In this document: positions 19,034 to 27,437 of the stretch, one piece after another
How the letters are laid out: each line of letters begins with the position of its first letter
Numbering within the stretch: position 1 is the stretch's first letter
The notes under the pieces: generated by a model
Database searches by the model: none
What the model saw: the letters and a program-made list of their open reading frames with translations, nothing else
What the model was told of the DNA's origin: nothing
Position numbers and translations under genes: made by a program
From: Halovenus carboxidivorans
GTDB lineage: Archaea; Halobacteriota; Halobacteria; Halobacteriales; Haloarculaceae
DNA length: 64,000 nt
Direction: 5' to 3'
Assembly (NCBI RefSeq): GCF_009831575.1
Contig: NZ_WUUT01000006.1
Location: 124,001 to 188,000, forward strand

Positions 19034-19285
19034 TCACTCCTCGGTGGCGTACCGAGCGCCGAAGCCGACGACCAGCGCCACGAGCAGAGCCGTGCTCAAC
19101 ACGGTGCCGAGAATCAGTCCCACCGCGACCGGGTCGCCCCCGACCGCCCGGATCGGGTTCGCGACGAGACTCCGGGTGAACTCCGGAACCCGCGAGACGT
19201 ACAACTGACCGAGCAGTGCCACCGTGAGCCCGGCCACCCCCACGACGCCGACGAGATAGAGTACGACCCCCCGATTCCCGTCCAT
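19034..19285 (-). CDS. Small two-helix membrane protein
   Basis: An 83-residue protein with two hydrophobic segments (VVLYLVGVVGVAGLTVALL and VGLILGTVLSTALLVALVVGFG) and a short cytoplasmic tail. No recognised motif. It lies close to the DUF2797 gene in the same direction, so they may be cotranscribed. Confidence 0.6.
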   Translation of the reverse strand: MDGNRGVVLYLVGVVGVAGLTVALLGQLYVSRVPEFTRSLVANPIRAVGGDPVAVGLILGTVLSTALLVALVVGFGARYATEE

Positions 19286-19324
19286 CGGACTGCACTACGG
19301 CGCGCCCGGAAAAAGCCCGTCGTC

Positions 19325-19441
19325 TTACAGCGTCTTCGTCACCTTCGTCCCGCACTCGGGACACTTCCCGTGGTTTACCTGCGTGTTGAAGAGGCGGCCA
19401 CAGGCCGAACACTCCCGTAGCCGCTCTCTCGTCTCTGTCAT
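19325..19441 (-). CDS. Small zinc-ribbon protein (38 residues)
   Basis: MTETRERLRE is followed by CSACGRLF and CPECGTKV, giving a complete C4 ribbon in 38 residues. The codon use and two properly spaced CxxC pairs support a real gene. Such mini zinc ribbons are common in haloarchaea, with unknown role. It lies upstream of the membrane protein in the same direction. Confidence 0.65.
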   Translation of the reverse strand: MTETRERLRECSACGRLFNTQVNHGKCPECGTKVTKTL

Positions 19442-19570
19442 GCTATCTCATAACGATTCTCGGGCCATAATAAATCTTCCCATGCGTAACTCCCCCGTGC
19501 GGATCTGAACCGGCCGGAATCGATGGGCGAGCGCTGGGATTCATTTCGCTCGGGTTCGAACCTGCGCTCG

Positions 19571-19915
19571 ATGGGATACGACACGGCCCACAAGACGGAC
19601 GCGGAATCGGTCGTCCCCGAGGAGTTCGGCGGGATGTGGTTTCTGAAAGACGAACTCGACGCCAGTGACCTCGGGGTGAGCGTTCTGGAGTTAGAGCCCG
19701 GCGGGAAGGGGAAAGAACACGACGAGACGGACACCGGCCAGGAGGAGGTCTATTTCGTCGTGACCGGAACTGTCGATATTCACCTCGACGACGACACCGT
19801 CACGCTCGGTCCGGAGGAAGCGATCAGACTCGACCCGGACCAGAGACGACAGATCGAGAATAACGGCGGCGAGCGAGCCACGCTCGTCCTCGCCGGCGCA
19901 CCGCTCGACCGCTAA
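19571..19915 (+). CDS. Cupin domain protein
   Basis: A 114-residue single-domain cupin: the segments PGGKGKEHDETDTGQEEVYFVVTGTVDIHLDD and LGPEEAIRLDP correspond to cupin motifs 1 and 2, with the metal-binding His and Glu. The start at 19571 (MGYDTAHKTDAESV) is preferred over 19523 since the leader upstream is not conserved in similar haloarchaeal cupins. The substrate is not predictable. It converges with the ABC permease gene (overlap of stops at 19912-19915). Confidence 0.82.
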   Translation: MGYDTAHKTDAESVVPEEFGGMWFLKDELDASDLGVSVLELEPGGKGKEHDETDTGQEEVYFVVTGTVDIHLDDDTVTLGPEEAIRLDPDQRRQIENNGGERATLVLAGAPLDR

Positions 19916-20691
19916 TCGGTCTGTGGCAACAGGTGTGCCGCGAGCGCGAAGCCGACGACCGCGAAGCCGCTCAACACGAGCAGACCGAGGGTCGGCGTCC
20001 CGAGCGGCGCTCCGACGGCGCTCTCGACGGGTTCGGGGTAGGTAACCGCCCGAACCCCGCGGGTGAAGTACGTCAGCGGCGAGAGTTCGAGCGGCAGCCA
20101 CCCGGGGAGCAACTCCCGGGGGACGAAGGCCTCCGAGAGAAACACCAGCGGGATGGCGATGCCGTTGCTCGCGGCGATCACGCCGTCCTGGGAGTCGACG
20201 AGACTCCCAAGTAGCGCGCCGACCGCACAGAACAGCCCCACCCCGACGGCGACGAAGGGGACGACGAGCGCCAGTTCCGGCGACAGCCGTACGGTCGCGT
20301 CGGTCGCCCCGAACAACAGCCCGAGCAGCAAAATCGCCGCGAGGCCGATGACTACGACGTTGACCAGCGTCTGTGCGAGCAGCCACTCCCAGCGGCGCAG
20401 CGGCGTCGTCGCGAGCTTCTCGAACTGGCTGCCCGAGCGGTGTCGGGCCACCTCGCTGCCGACCCGTGACAGCGGGGTGAACAGGACGACGACGGCGAGA
20501 TAGCCGGCGATGTACCAGCCCGCCGGCTCGGTGAACAGCCCGCCGCTGGCCGGCTGGGTCTGGACCAGTACCCCGAAGATCAGGACGATGATCGCGGGGA
20601 AAAAGAACGTGAAAAAGACCGCCGTCCGCCGTCGGAGAAAGCTATGCCAGCCGGCCCGCGTCGCCGCGAACAGTCGACCCAGCCGACTCAT
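19912..20691 (-). CDS. ABC-2 type transporter permease
   Basis: A 259-residue protein with six hydrophobic segments in the ABC-2 membrane pattern, such as AVFFTFFFPAIIVLIFGVL near the start and the PLELSPLTYFTRGVRAV segment before the last helices. It starts within the stop of the ATPase gene (ATGA at 20688-20691), so the two form a transporter unit. These exporters handle drugs, lipids or polysaccharides; the substrate is unknown. Confidence 0.9.
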   Translation of the reverse strand: MSRLGRLFAATRAGWHSFLRRRTAVFFTFFFPAIIVLIFGVLVQTQPASGGLFTEPAGWYIAGYLAVVVLFTPLSRVGSEVARHRSGSQFEKLATTPLRRWEWLLAQTLVNVVVIGLAAILLLGLLFGATDATVRLSPELALVVPFVAVGVGLFCAVGALLGSLVDSQDGVIAASNGIAIPLVFLSEAFVPRELLPGWLPLELSPLTYFTRGVRAVTYPEPVESAVGAPLGTPTLGLLVLSGFAVVGFALAAHLLPQTD

Positions 20692-21602
20692 CGTTGTTCC
20701 TCCAGAATCTGGCCGCTCGCCGTCACCGTCTGGCCGGTCAGTTCGAGGTACACGTCTTCGAGGTCGGGCTCTGTCCAGGTCAACGACTCGTACTCGACGC
20801 CCGCCTCTTCGAGCGTGGCGGTGATCGAACCGATGGCTTCCGGTGAAACGTCGCGAACCGTCAGCCGGTCGTCGTCCAGGCTGGTCTCGTAGTCCAGTAG
20901 TGACGCGACAGAATCGTCGAACTCCCCGTCGATATACAGCAGGCTGTCGCCGCCGTACTCGTCGATCAGCGCCGTCGGCGTGTCCGATTCGACGAGTTCG
21001 CCGTCGGCGAGCAGTCCGACCCGGTCCGCGAGCTGTTGGGCCTCCTCCATGTAGTGAGTCGTGATGAAAATCGTCGTCCCCGCGTCGGCGAGGTCGGTCA
21101 GCAGCCGCCACAACTGCCGCCGGCCGGCGGGGTCGATTCCCGTGGTTGGCTCGTCGAGGATCAACAGTTCGGGGTCGTTGACGAGCGTCGCGGCCACGCA
21201 GGTCCGGCGTTTCTGCCCGCCCGAGAGGTTCTCGTAGTAGGTGTCCGCGCTGTCGTCCATGCCGACGTCGGCCAGCAGTTCCTCGACCGGTCGGCCGTCG
21301 TCGTACAGCCCGCGGTAGTACGAGATCAGCTCTCGGGCGGTGAGCCGGTCCGGCGGATCGAACTCCTGAGGGAGCAGCCCGATGCGCTCCTCCTCGACCG
21401 CCCGCGGGTCGGCCCCGAACAACGCCACCGTCCCCTCGGCGTCGGTTGTCCCGGTCAGCGCCCGCACGAGCGTCGTCTTCCCGGCTCCGTTGGGGCCGAC
21501 GAGCCCGAACACTTCGCCCTCCGAGACCGACAGCGAGACGCCGTCCAGCGCGACAGTCTCGCCGTACGTCCGGCGCAGATTCTCGGCGACGACCACGTCC
21601 AT
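20688..21602 (-). CDS. ABC transporter ATP-binding protein (export type)
   Basis: A 304-residue ATPase with Walker A GPNGAGKTT, signature LSGGQKRR, Walker B LLILDEPTTGID and the switch His in FITTHYMEE. The C-terminal 80 residues form the extra domain typical of DrrA/CcmA-type exporters. Its stop overlaps the permease start, which supports a two-gene operon. Confidence 0.93.
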   Translation of the reverse strand: MDVVVAENLRRTYGETVALDGVSLSVSEGEVFGLVGPNGAGKTTLVRALTGTTDAEGTVALFGADPRAVEEERIGLLPQEFDPPDRLTARELISYYRGLYDDGRPVEELLADVGMDDSADTYYENLSGGQKRRTCVAATLVNDPELLILDEPTTGIDPAGRRQLWRLLTDLADAGTTIFITTHYMEEAQQLADRVGLLADGELVESDTPTALIDEYGGDSLLYIDGEFDDSVASLLDYETSLDDDRLTVRDVSPEAIGSITATLEEAGVEYESLTWTEPDLEDVYLELTGQTVTASGQILEEQR

Positions 21603-21642
21603 ACCTCCCCTTCGTGTGCCCGCTAAAAGGCGGTTCGATGTG

Positions 21643-21876
21643 CTACCGCGCGTGCGCCCGGATCTCCCGGACGATCTCGTCCACGTCGAGGTCGTCTTCG
21701 GCCTTGTCGTAGATCACCTCGCCGTCGGCCCGCACCTGGAAAATTCCGTGATCGCCCATCACGAGCGACAACTCCTCGAGTTCCGTCTCCAGGCCGTTCA
21801 AAATCGCCTGCTGTACGTCGAGCGCGCGTTCGCGGAAGCCACAGGGCACGCAGTACTCGATTTCGACTGTCGTCAT
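21643..21876 (-). CDS. Rdx/SelW-type small thioredoxin-like protein
   Basis: A 77-residue protein with CVPCG near the N-terminus (residues 9-13) in the position of the CxxU/CxxC site of SelW-like proteins, and the family end GEVIYDKAEDDLDVDEIVREI. The family is linked with redox control. It is a Cys homologue, not a selenoprotein. It lies 40 bp upstream of the ABC operon in the same direction. Confidence 0.85.
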   Translation of the reverse strand: MTTVEIEYCVPCGFRERALDVQQAILNGLETELEELSLVMGDHGIFQVRADGEVIYDKAEDDLDVDEIVREIRAHAR

Positions 21877-21913
21877 GTGTGTCGGTTCTGGCTCCCCGGA
21901 GAAAACAGTTATC

Positions 21914-23311
21914 TCAGACGGCCAGCGTGTCGACGACGATAGCGATCAACAGCAGTCCGAGGTAGGCGTTCGAGGAGTGGAAGGCCCTGAACGCCGCCTG
22001 CTCGGTCTGCTCGCGGTGGAGGCGAATCGTCGCCCAGACGAACACCGCGCCGACGGAGACGGTCGTGAGGGCGGCGAGCCAGCCCAGTTCGGCCACCCAG
22101 ATCAAAAGCGTCGTCGTCGCCAGCGTCGCGCCGGCCCACAGCAGGATGTGTTTCCGGGTCGTCGTCTCCCCGCGGACGACCGGCATCATCGGGAAGCCGC
22201 CCCGCGCGTAATCCTCCTTGTACGCCAGCGCGAGGTTGTAGAAGTGCGCCGGCGTCCAGACGAAGATGACGCCCGCGAGCAACACGCCGGCGACGCCGAT
22301 CCGACCGGTGACGGCCGCCCAGCCGATCAGCGCGGGCAGCGAGCCGGCCGCGCCGCCGATGACGGTGTTCTGGACGGTGTTGGGCTTGAGAATCAGCGTG
22401 TAGACGACGCTGTAGAAGATGATCGCCGTCAGCCCGAGCATCGCCGTCAGCGGGTTCAACTGGAGGAAGGCCAGCACGGAGAGGACGGCCAGCGCCAGCC
22501 CGAACGCGACTGCGTTTCGTTTCGGGATCTGGTGGGTCGCTAGCGGTCGGTCGTTCGTCCGGGACATCTTCTTGTCTTTCTCCCGTTCGAGGACGTGATT
22601 GAAGGTGCCGCTCGCGCCGATAGCGAGCACGCCGCCGCCCAGCGTGAAGACGATCGTCCCGACCTGCAGGCTCGTCCCGGCCGCGAGCGCCATCGCGGCG
22701 GCGGCGACGAGACAGAGCAACCACATCAGCCGCGGCTTCATCAATCGGAAGTACGCCCCGGCGCGGGCTTTGAGTCGCGCCGACAGCGGCCGTTCGGAAA
22801 GCGGCGTGACCGGCTCACTCGGCCCCTCGGGCTCGACCGGGTCGACGTCTTCGTCCGTGAGCGGCTGGTCCGTGCTGCCGGTCTCGTGCTCCAGTTGCCA
22901 CGCCAGCGAGAGGACGAGCAGCCCGAAGATGCCGAGACCGACGCCGAGGTGCAGCCCCGGCGCGAGCGGGGCCGCGTCCGTCGCGAGCAGGGCACCGAAT
23001 CCGATCTGCGCCGGATAGATCAGCAGCGCGGCGAGCGCCGTCGCCCCGACTCGACGGGGGACCGTCGCGCGAGCCGTGATCACGACGGCGGCCAGCAGGA
23101 CGATGCCGGTCACGAGCGCGAGCGCGTGATGCGTGAGGGCGATAGCGACCGCCGGATCGGTCAGCGACCCGGTGCACAGCGGCCAACCGGAACAGCTCGC
23201 CGCCGCGTCCGCGAGCGAAGCGGTTGCACCGACGACTACCAGCAGGTAGACGAGGCCGGTCGCCGTCGCGAGGGCTGTTGACGGGCCGTCGACGAGCCGT
23301 CGGAAGCGCAT
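21914..23311 (-). CDS. ctaB: Heme o synthase (CtaB) fused to CtaA-like N-terminal domain
   Basis: A 465-residue membrane protein. The N-terminal third (residues 1-150) has four hydrophobic segments and resembles part of heme A synthase (CtaA): SCSGWPLCTG and LTHHALALVTG contain His that could bind heme. The C-terminal two thirds are a CtaB UbiA prenyltransferase, with the DRPLATHQIPKRNA segment, the Asp-rich pattern NHVLEREKDKKMSRTNDRP and the LILKPNTVQNTVIGGAAGSLPALIGW motif. It makes heme O by farnesylating protoheme, for the terminal oxidase. The start at 23311 gives MRFRRLVDG. CtaA/CtaB fusion also occurs in other haloarchaea. Confidence 0.9.
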   Translation of the reverse strand: MRFRRLVDGPSTALATATGLVYLLVVVGATASLADAAASCSGWPLCTGSLTDPAVAIALTHHALALVTGIVLLAAVVITARATVPRRVGATALAALLIYPAQIGFGALLATDAAPLAPGLHLGVGLGIFGLLVLSLAWQLEHETGSTDQPLTDEDVDPVEPEGPSEPVTPLSERPLSARLKARAGAYFRLMKPRLMWLLCLVAAAAMALAAGTSLQVGTIVFTLGGGVLAIGASGTFNHVLEREKDKKMSRTNDRPLATHQIPKRNAVAFGLALAVLSVLAFLQLNPLTAMLGLTAIIFYSVVYTLILKPNTVQNTVIGGAAGSLPALIGWAAVTGRIGVAGVLLAGVIFVWTPAHFYNLALAYKEDYARGGFPMMPVVRGETTTRKHILLWAGATLATTTLLIWVAELGWLAALTTVSVGAVFVWATIRLHREQTEQAAFRAFHSSNAYLGLLLIAIVVDTLAV

Positions 23312-23361
23312 GCCTGTTACTTTGGCCACGTGTACTTATTCTCCCCGCTTTTAGCGGGCGT

Positions 23362-24546
23362 CTACGGGTCGTCGAGACCCGACGACCGCTCGCCCGCGAG
23401 CGCCTCGACCGCGGCGATCAGTTCCGATTCGGTTCTCACGGTCCGCGCTGCTCCCCCGTCGCCGACGGCCGCGTTTGTCCCCTCGAAGGCGACTTCGACG
23501 CTCGCGGCCGCCGTCTCCCCGAACTCTCCGCTGGGTCCGGCCCGGAGGACGACGCCCGCCTCCCGACAGCACCGTTCGACCTCGCTCCGTACCTGGTCGT
23601 CCAGTTCACCGAACGCCGGGGCGGTGATCGCGCGACACCCCAACTCCTCCGCCAGCACCGCGGCGACATCGCCCTCGGGAACGGGCCCGACGGTCACCTC
23701 GTAACCGGCCCGCCAGCAGCGACCGAGCGCTCGCCGCGCGGGCGACCCGCGTCCGAGGACGTGAACGCGGCCGCTGGCCGACTCCGACTCGACGGCTGTC
23801 ACCCGGCCCGTCCCCGTCACCGGATCGTCGGTGACCGCCGTCCGCGTCCCGAACGCGATTTCCAGGGCGCCGTCGGACAGCACACGCCCCGGCGGTCCGC
23901 GCGCCTGGACCGCCCCGTCCCCGAGCAAGACGAGTCGATCGCAGAACCGAGCGGCCAGATCCAGGTCGTGAATCGCGGCGACGGCGGCTCTCCCCTCCTC
24001 GACGAGTTCCTCGACCAGCCCGAGTACCCGGATCTGGTGGTTGATATCCAGGTTCGCAGTCGGTTCGTCGAGCACGAGCACGTCGGGTTCCTGTGCCAGC
24101 GCGCGGGCGAGCAGGACGCGCTGGCGCTCTCCGCCCGAGAGGTCACTGACGTCGCGGTCCCGCAGACCGAGCATCTCCGTCCGTTCGAGGGCCTCCTCGA
24201 CGGGGTCGGCCTCGTCGCTCCAATCCAGCCGCGAGCGGTGCGGCGTCCGGCCCATCTCGACGATCTGTTCGGCGCTGAACGAGAACCCGATGGATCCGTC
24301 CTGTGGGACCGTTGCGACTCGCTGGCTCACCGCCTTCGAGGAGAGTTCCGCCAGGTCGGTTCCATCCAGCGTCACGCGACCCTCGTCCGGTTCGAGCAGG
24401 CCGTTCAGGAGTCGCAACAGGGTCGTCTTCCCGGCTCCGTTGGGGCCGACGAGTCCGACGAACTCCCCGCGGTCGACGGCGATATCGACCCCGTCGAGGA
24501 CCGATACGCCGCCGAAGGCGTGGCGAAGTCCCGCCCCCTCGATCAC
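23362..24546 (-). CDS. btuD: Cobalamin ABC transporter ATP-binding protein BtuD, with C-terminal extension
   Basis: A 394-residue protein. The first 250 residues are a full ABC ATPase: GPNGAGKTT, LSGGERQR, VLVLDEPTANLD and the conserved AAIHDLDLAARF. The C-terminal 135 residues are an extra domain of mixed alpha/beta type that begins after VTGTGRVTAVESES and includes GCRAITAPAFGELDDQVRSEVERCC. The gene overlaps the permease gene start (24543-24546) and the whole set is divergent from btuF. The substrate is likely cobalamin or heme, judged from the family. Confidence 0.88.
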   Translation of the reverse strand: MIEGAGLRHAFGGVSVLDGVDIAVDRGEFVGLVGPNGAGKTTLLRLLNGLLEPDEGRVTLDGTDLAELSSKAVSQRVATVPQDGSIGFSFSAEQIVEMGRTPHRSRLDWSDEADPVEEALERTEMLGLRDRDVSDLSGGERQRVLLARALAQEPDVLVLDEPTANLDINHQIRVLGLVEELVEEGRAAVAAIHDLDLAARFCDRLVLLGDGAVQARGPPGRVLSDGALEIAFGTRTAVTDDPVTGTGRVTAVESESASGRVHVLGRGSPARRALGRCWRAGYEVTVGPVPEGDVAAVLAEELGCRAITAPAFGELDDQVRSEVERCCREAGVVLRAGPSGEFGETAAASVEVAFEGTNAAVGDGGAARTVRTESELIAAVEALAGERSSGLDDP

Positions 24547-25643
24547 AGCGCGTGCACCTCCCTGCGACGGAGCAGAAACAGGAAAAACGGCGCGCCGACC
24601 GCGGCGGTGACGATTCCGACGGGCACCTCCGCCGGCCCGGACCGGGCGAGAGTGTCCGCCGCGACCAGAAAGATCGCCCCGGCGAGCGCGCTGGTCGGAA
24701 GCAGGATCCGGTGATCCGGCCCGACGATGAGCCGCATGATATGGGGGATGATCAGGCCGACGAAGCCGATCACCCCGGTCACGGCGACGCCGGCGGCGGT
24801 GATGATGCTGGCTCCGGCGAGCAGGATCCGTTTCGTCCGTTCGACTTCGATCCCGAGCGCGTCGGCGTCCTCCTCGCCCAGCAGCATGACGTTGAGATCA
24901 CGAGCGTAGACCAGCAGTACCGCGAACGTGACGACCGTGACCGGAAGCGTCGCCTCGACGTCACTCCAACTGCTGAACCGCAGGTGACCCATCAGCCAGA
25001 GAATCGCCTCTTCGAGGCTTTCGCCGGAGTACAGCAGCATGTAGGAGACGACCGCACCGAGGAAGGTCTGGATCGCGAGTCCGGCGAGCAGCAGCGTCGC
25101 GACCGGTGTCCGGCCGTCCTCGGTCGCGACGAGATAGACGCCGAAGGCCGCCACCAGCGCCCCGACGAACGCCGCGGTCTGGAGTCCGAACGGCAGCGCG
25201 AGCGGGAAGGCTATCGTCGCGACCGCACCCACGGCGGCCCCGGAGGAGACGCCGATGATCGACGGGTCGGCCATCGGATTCCGGAAAAACCCCTGCATGA
25301 CCGTCCCGGCGGTCGCCAGCGCGAACCCGACGATAGCGCCGAGCAGGATCCGGGGCAGCCGGATCTCCTGAACGATGATCTCGTCGGTCGGCGCCACGGC
25401 GAGATCGAACGGCTGCGCGTATGTTACGTCCGGCACGGGAACGCCGACCGTGTGACCGCCGACCCCGGCCTGGGACCACGCGAGGTCGAGTCCCGAAGGG
25501 TAGCTGACCGTGTTGACCAGCGCCTTCGCGACTGTCCAGGCGCCGATGTCGACCGGTCCGATCGTCGCGCTGACGACGACCGTCCCGACCAACACCGCCG
25601 ACAGCCCGGCCGACCAGGCGAGAACGCGAGCCCCGATCCGCAT
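24543..25643 (-). CDS. btuC: Cobalamin/iron-type ABC permease (FecCD family) BtuC
   Basis: A 366-residue protein with about ten transmembrane segments and the FecCD family motifs GAIVGFALATAGTVMQGFFRNPMADPSIIGVSSGA and FVGLIIPHIMRLIVGPDHR. It moves cobalamin or siderophores with BtuD (4-bp overlap) and a surface binding protein encoded divergently. The segment residues 45-80 (VNTVSYPSGLDLAWSQ...) is likely an extra outward loop. Confidence 0.9.
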   Translation of the reverse strand: MRIGARVLAWSAGLSAVLVGTVVVSATIGPVDIGAWTVAKALVNTVSYPSGLDLAWSQAGVGGHTVGVPVPDVTYAQPFDLAVAPTDEIIVQEIRLPRILLGAIVGFALATAGTVMQGFFRNPMADPSIIGVSSGAAVGAVATIAFPLALPFGLQTAAFVGALVAAFGVYLVATEDGRTPVATLLLAGLAIQTFLGAVVSYMLLYSGESLEEAILWLMGHLRFSSWSDVEATLPVTVVTFAVLLVYARDLNVMLLGEEDADALGIEVERTKRILLAGASIITAAGVAVTGVIGFVGLIIPHIMRLIVGPDHRILLPTSALAGAIFLVAADTLARSGPAEVPVGIVTAAVGAPFFLFLLRRREVHAL

Positions 25644-25702
25644 TGTTTTGCAAGTCGATTTTCTTTAGGCAAATACTTGTTGCACTATCTGCTTGGCTAC
25701 GT
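25644..25702. promoter_or_regulatory. Divergent btuC/btuF promoter region
   Basis: Only 59 bp separate the start codons. An AT-rich core (GCAAGTCGATTTTCTTTAGG then CAAATACTTG) is present, with a possible 5-bp inverted repeat CAAGT/ACTTG around it that could be an operator. No regulator gene is adjacent. The two promoters must overlap. Confidence 0.4.
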
Positions 25703-26827
25703 ATGAACGTTCGTGCAGTCGTTCTCACGTTAGTCGTCGTACTCGCGGCGGGGCCGGCACTCGTCGGTACCGCCGTCGCACAGCAGTCCGGTGATCTCGC
25801 CCACCCGAGCCACGGCGAGGGAAGCGTCGATCAGGACTCGGCGTGTGAGTTTCCCGTCGAGGTGACCGACGCGACGGGCCAGCAGGTCACAATCGAGGAA
25901 GAACCCCAGGAGGTCGTCGTCACCGCCCCGAACGTCGCCCAGCACATGTGGGAGATCGGCGCACAGGAGAAAGTCATCAGCATGCCGGCGTCGAACACCG
26001 GCTATCTGAACGGCAGCGAGGCCGCCGCCGACGAGGATCTGCTGGTCGAAGGGAACAACGGCTTCGACGTGGTGAACACCGAACACGTCGTCGACCTGAA
26101 TCCGGATCTCGTCCTCGCCCCGAACACTACCTCCGCAGGCGCAATTCAGGAGCTCCGCAACGCGGGACTGACCGTCTATCACTACCCCATCGCGGGGAGT
26201 TTTCGCGACATCATGACGCTGGTCAACCGGACCGGTCGGCTCGTCGGCGCCTGTGAGGCGGCGGCCGAGCGCACCGCGACGATGGCCGAACGAATCGACG
26301 CCGTCTCCCGAGCGACTGCGGACGTCGAGGAGCCGCGGGTGTTCTACGACCTCGGCCAGGGTGACACGCTGTACTCGGCTAACGCCGCGACCTTCGAGCA
26401 CGAACTGCTCGACCTCGCCGGGGCCGAAAACATCGCCGCGGATGTCGAAAGCGAGTTCGGGACGGGCTACCCGCAGATCAGCGAGGAGACGGTGCTCGAA
26501 GCCAACCCCGAAATCGTCGTCTCGCCGGGGCCGCTGAGCGACTTCGCCCAACAGCGGCTGGTCGACGAACTCGGCGCGGAGGTAATCCAACTCGACGCGA
26601 ACCTGATCAGCCAGCACGCACCGCGGACCGTCGACGTGCTCGTGAGCCTCGCGGAGCAACTCCACCCCGAGGCGATGGAGACCGTCGAGTTCCAGGCCGA
26701 CGAGGAGGTCGTCGAGGACCAGCAGAACAGCACTGACAACTCGGACGGCTCCGGGCCCGGCTTCGCGGTCGGCGGGGCCGTCGCGGCGCTGCTCGCGGTG
26801 GCGCTGGTCGCCGCCCGCCGGCAGTGA
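25703..26827 (+). CDS. btuF: Cobalamin-binding surface protein BtuF with PGF-CTERM-like tail
   Basis: A 374-residue protein with a signal peptide (VVLTLVVVLAAGPALVGTAVA), a class III periplasmic-binding-protein fold (VVVTAPNVAQHMWEIGA and LNPDLVLAP) and a C-terminal GSGPGFAVGGAVAALLAVALVAARR tail. This tail carries PGF followed by a hydrophobic stretch and Arg residues, the pattern of PGF-CTERM proteins cut and lipid-anchored by archaeosortase. The start at 25703 gives the signal peptide. Linkage with btuC and btuD supports the BtuF name. Confidence 0.87.
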   Translation: MNVRAVVLTLVVVLAAGPALVGTAVAQQSGDLAHPSHGEGSVDQDSACEFPVEVTDATGQQVTIEEEPQEVVVTAPNVAQHMWEIGAQEKVISMPASNTGYLNGSEAAADEDLLVEGNNGFDVVNTEHVVDLNPDLVLAPNTTSAGAIQELRNAGLTVYHYPIAGSFRDIMTLVNRTGRLVGACEAAAERTATMAERIDAVSRATADVEEPRVFYDLGQGDTLYSANAATFEHELLDLAGAENIAADVESEFGTGYPQISEETVLEANPEIVVSPGPLSDFAQQRLVDELGAEVIQLDANLISQHAPRTVDVLVSLAEQLHPEAMETVEFQADEEVVEDQQNSTDNSDGSGPGFAVGGAVAALLAVALVAARRQ

Positions 26828-26869
26828 TTCCGTAAGTACTTAGCCCGTGACCTCCCAACGAGTATCCGA

Positions 26870-26943
26870 GGGCCGGTAGCTCAGTTAGGGAGAGCGTCTG
26901 GCTTTTAACCAGATGGTCGGGGGTTCAACTCCCTCCCGGCCCG
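26870..26943 (+). tRNA. tRNA-Lys (UUU)
   Basis: The acceptor GGGCCGG/CCGGCCC with discriminator G, D-arm GCTC..GAGC, anticodon stem TCTGG/CCAGA with loop CTTTTAA (anticodon TTT), and T-arm GGGGG-TTCAACT-CCCTC are present. It has 74 nt. Confidence 0.95.
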
Positions 26944-27437
26944 TTTTTCTGCGAACAACCGTGAGCAGTAAAAACGCCACGGAGAGCGTTGAACTAGACC
27001 GAGGTTCTGCGAGCAACGCGAGCAGGTTCTCGGGCGTGGTTCAACTCCCGGAAGACGCGAGGCGTCTGCCGACCCTCGCAAACGCGGAAGCCTTTGCTCG
27101 GTCCCTCCCGGCCCGCTGAACTTTTCCCGTCGGCCTTCCTCGTTCGCTTCGCTCGCTGCGGAGCCACTCTCTGCTCACGGGCGCGGAGCGCCCGTTCGCA
27201 CGGTCAGCGAAACCTTCGATCTCGCTCGACTCGAAAACGCTAGCAACAAAAACCGGGCGCTCGCTCTCGCGCCCGGTGAGTCGCCTCGCTATCGCTCGGC
27301 GTATCCTAACCCAGTAAATCCGGCGAAACGACCCGTCCGCTCTCGTTTCATCGAATCGTACAAAAGAACGGATACGAACGCTCTCGGGGGCGGAAACGCT
27401 CCGTCAGCATTTTTGCGTCTCGGTCGCACAGGCAGGT
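26944..27437. other. Interval with tRNA-Lys 3' remnants
   Basis: No gene is convincing here. Two short copies of the tRNA-Lys 3' part are present: GGTTCAACTCCC at 27038-27049 and TCCCTCCCGGCCCG at 27102-27115. They look like relics of earlier insertions. The stretch before the peptidase gene (27120-27437) has no visible feature beyond a possible promoter. Confidence 0.55.

Noticed and set aside
24303-25706. 467-codon plus-strand frame opposite btuD/btuC
   Set aside because: Arg/Asp-rich shadow frame with no motif; the minus-strand transporter genes are certain.
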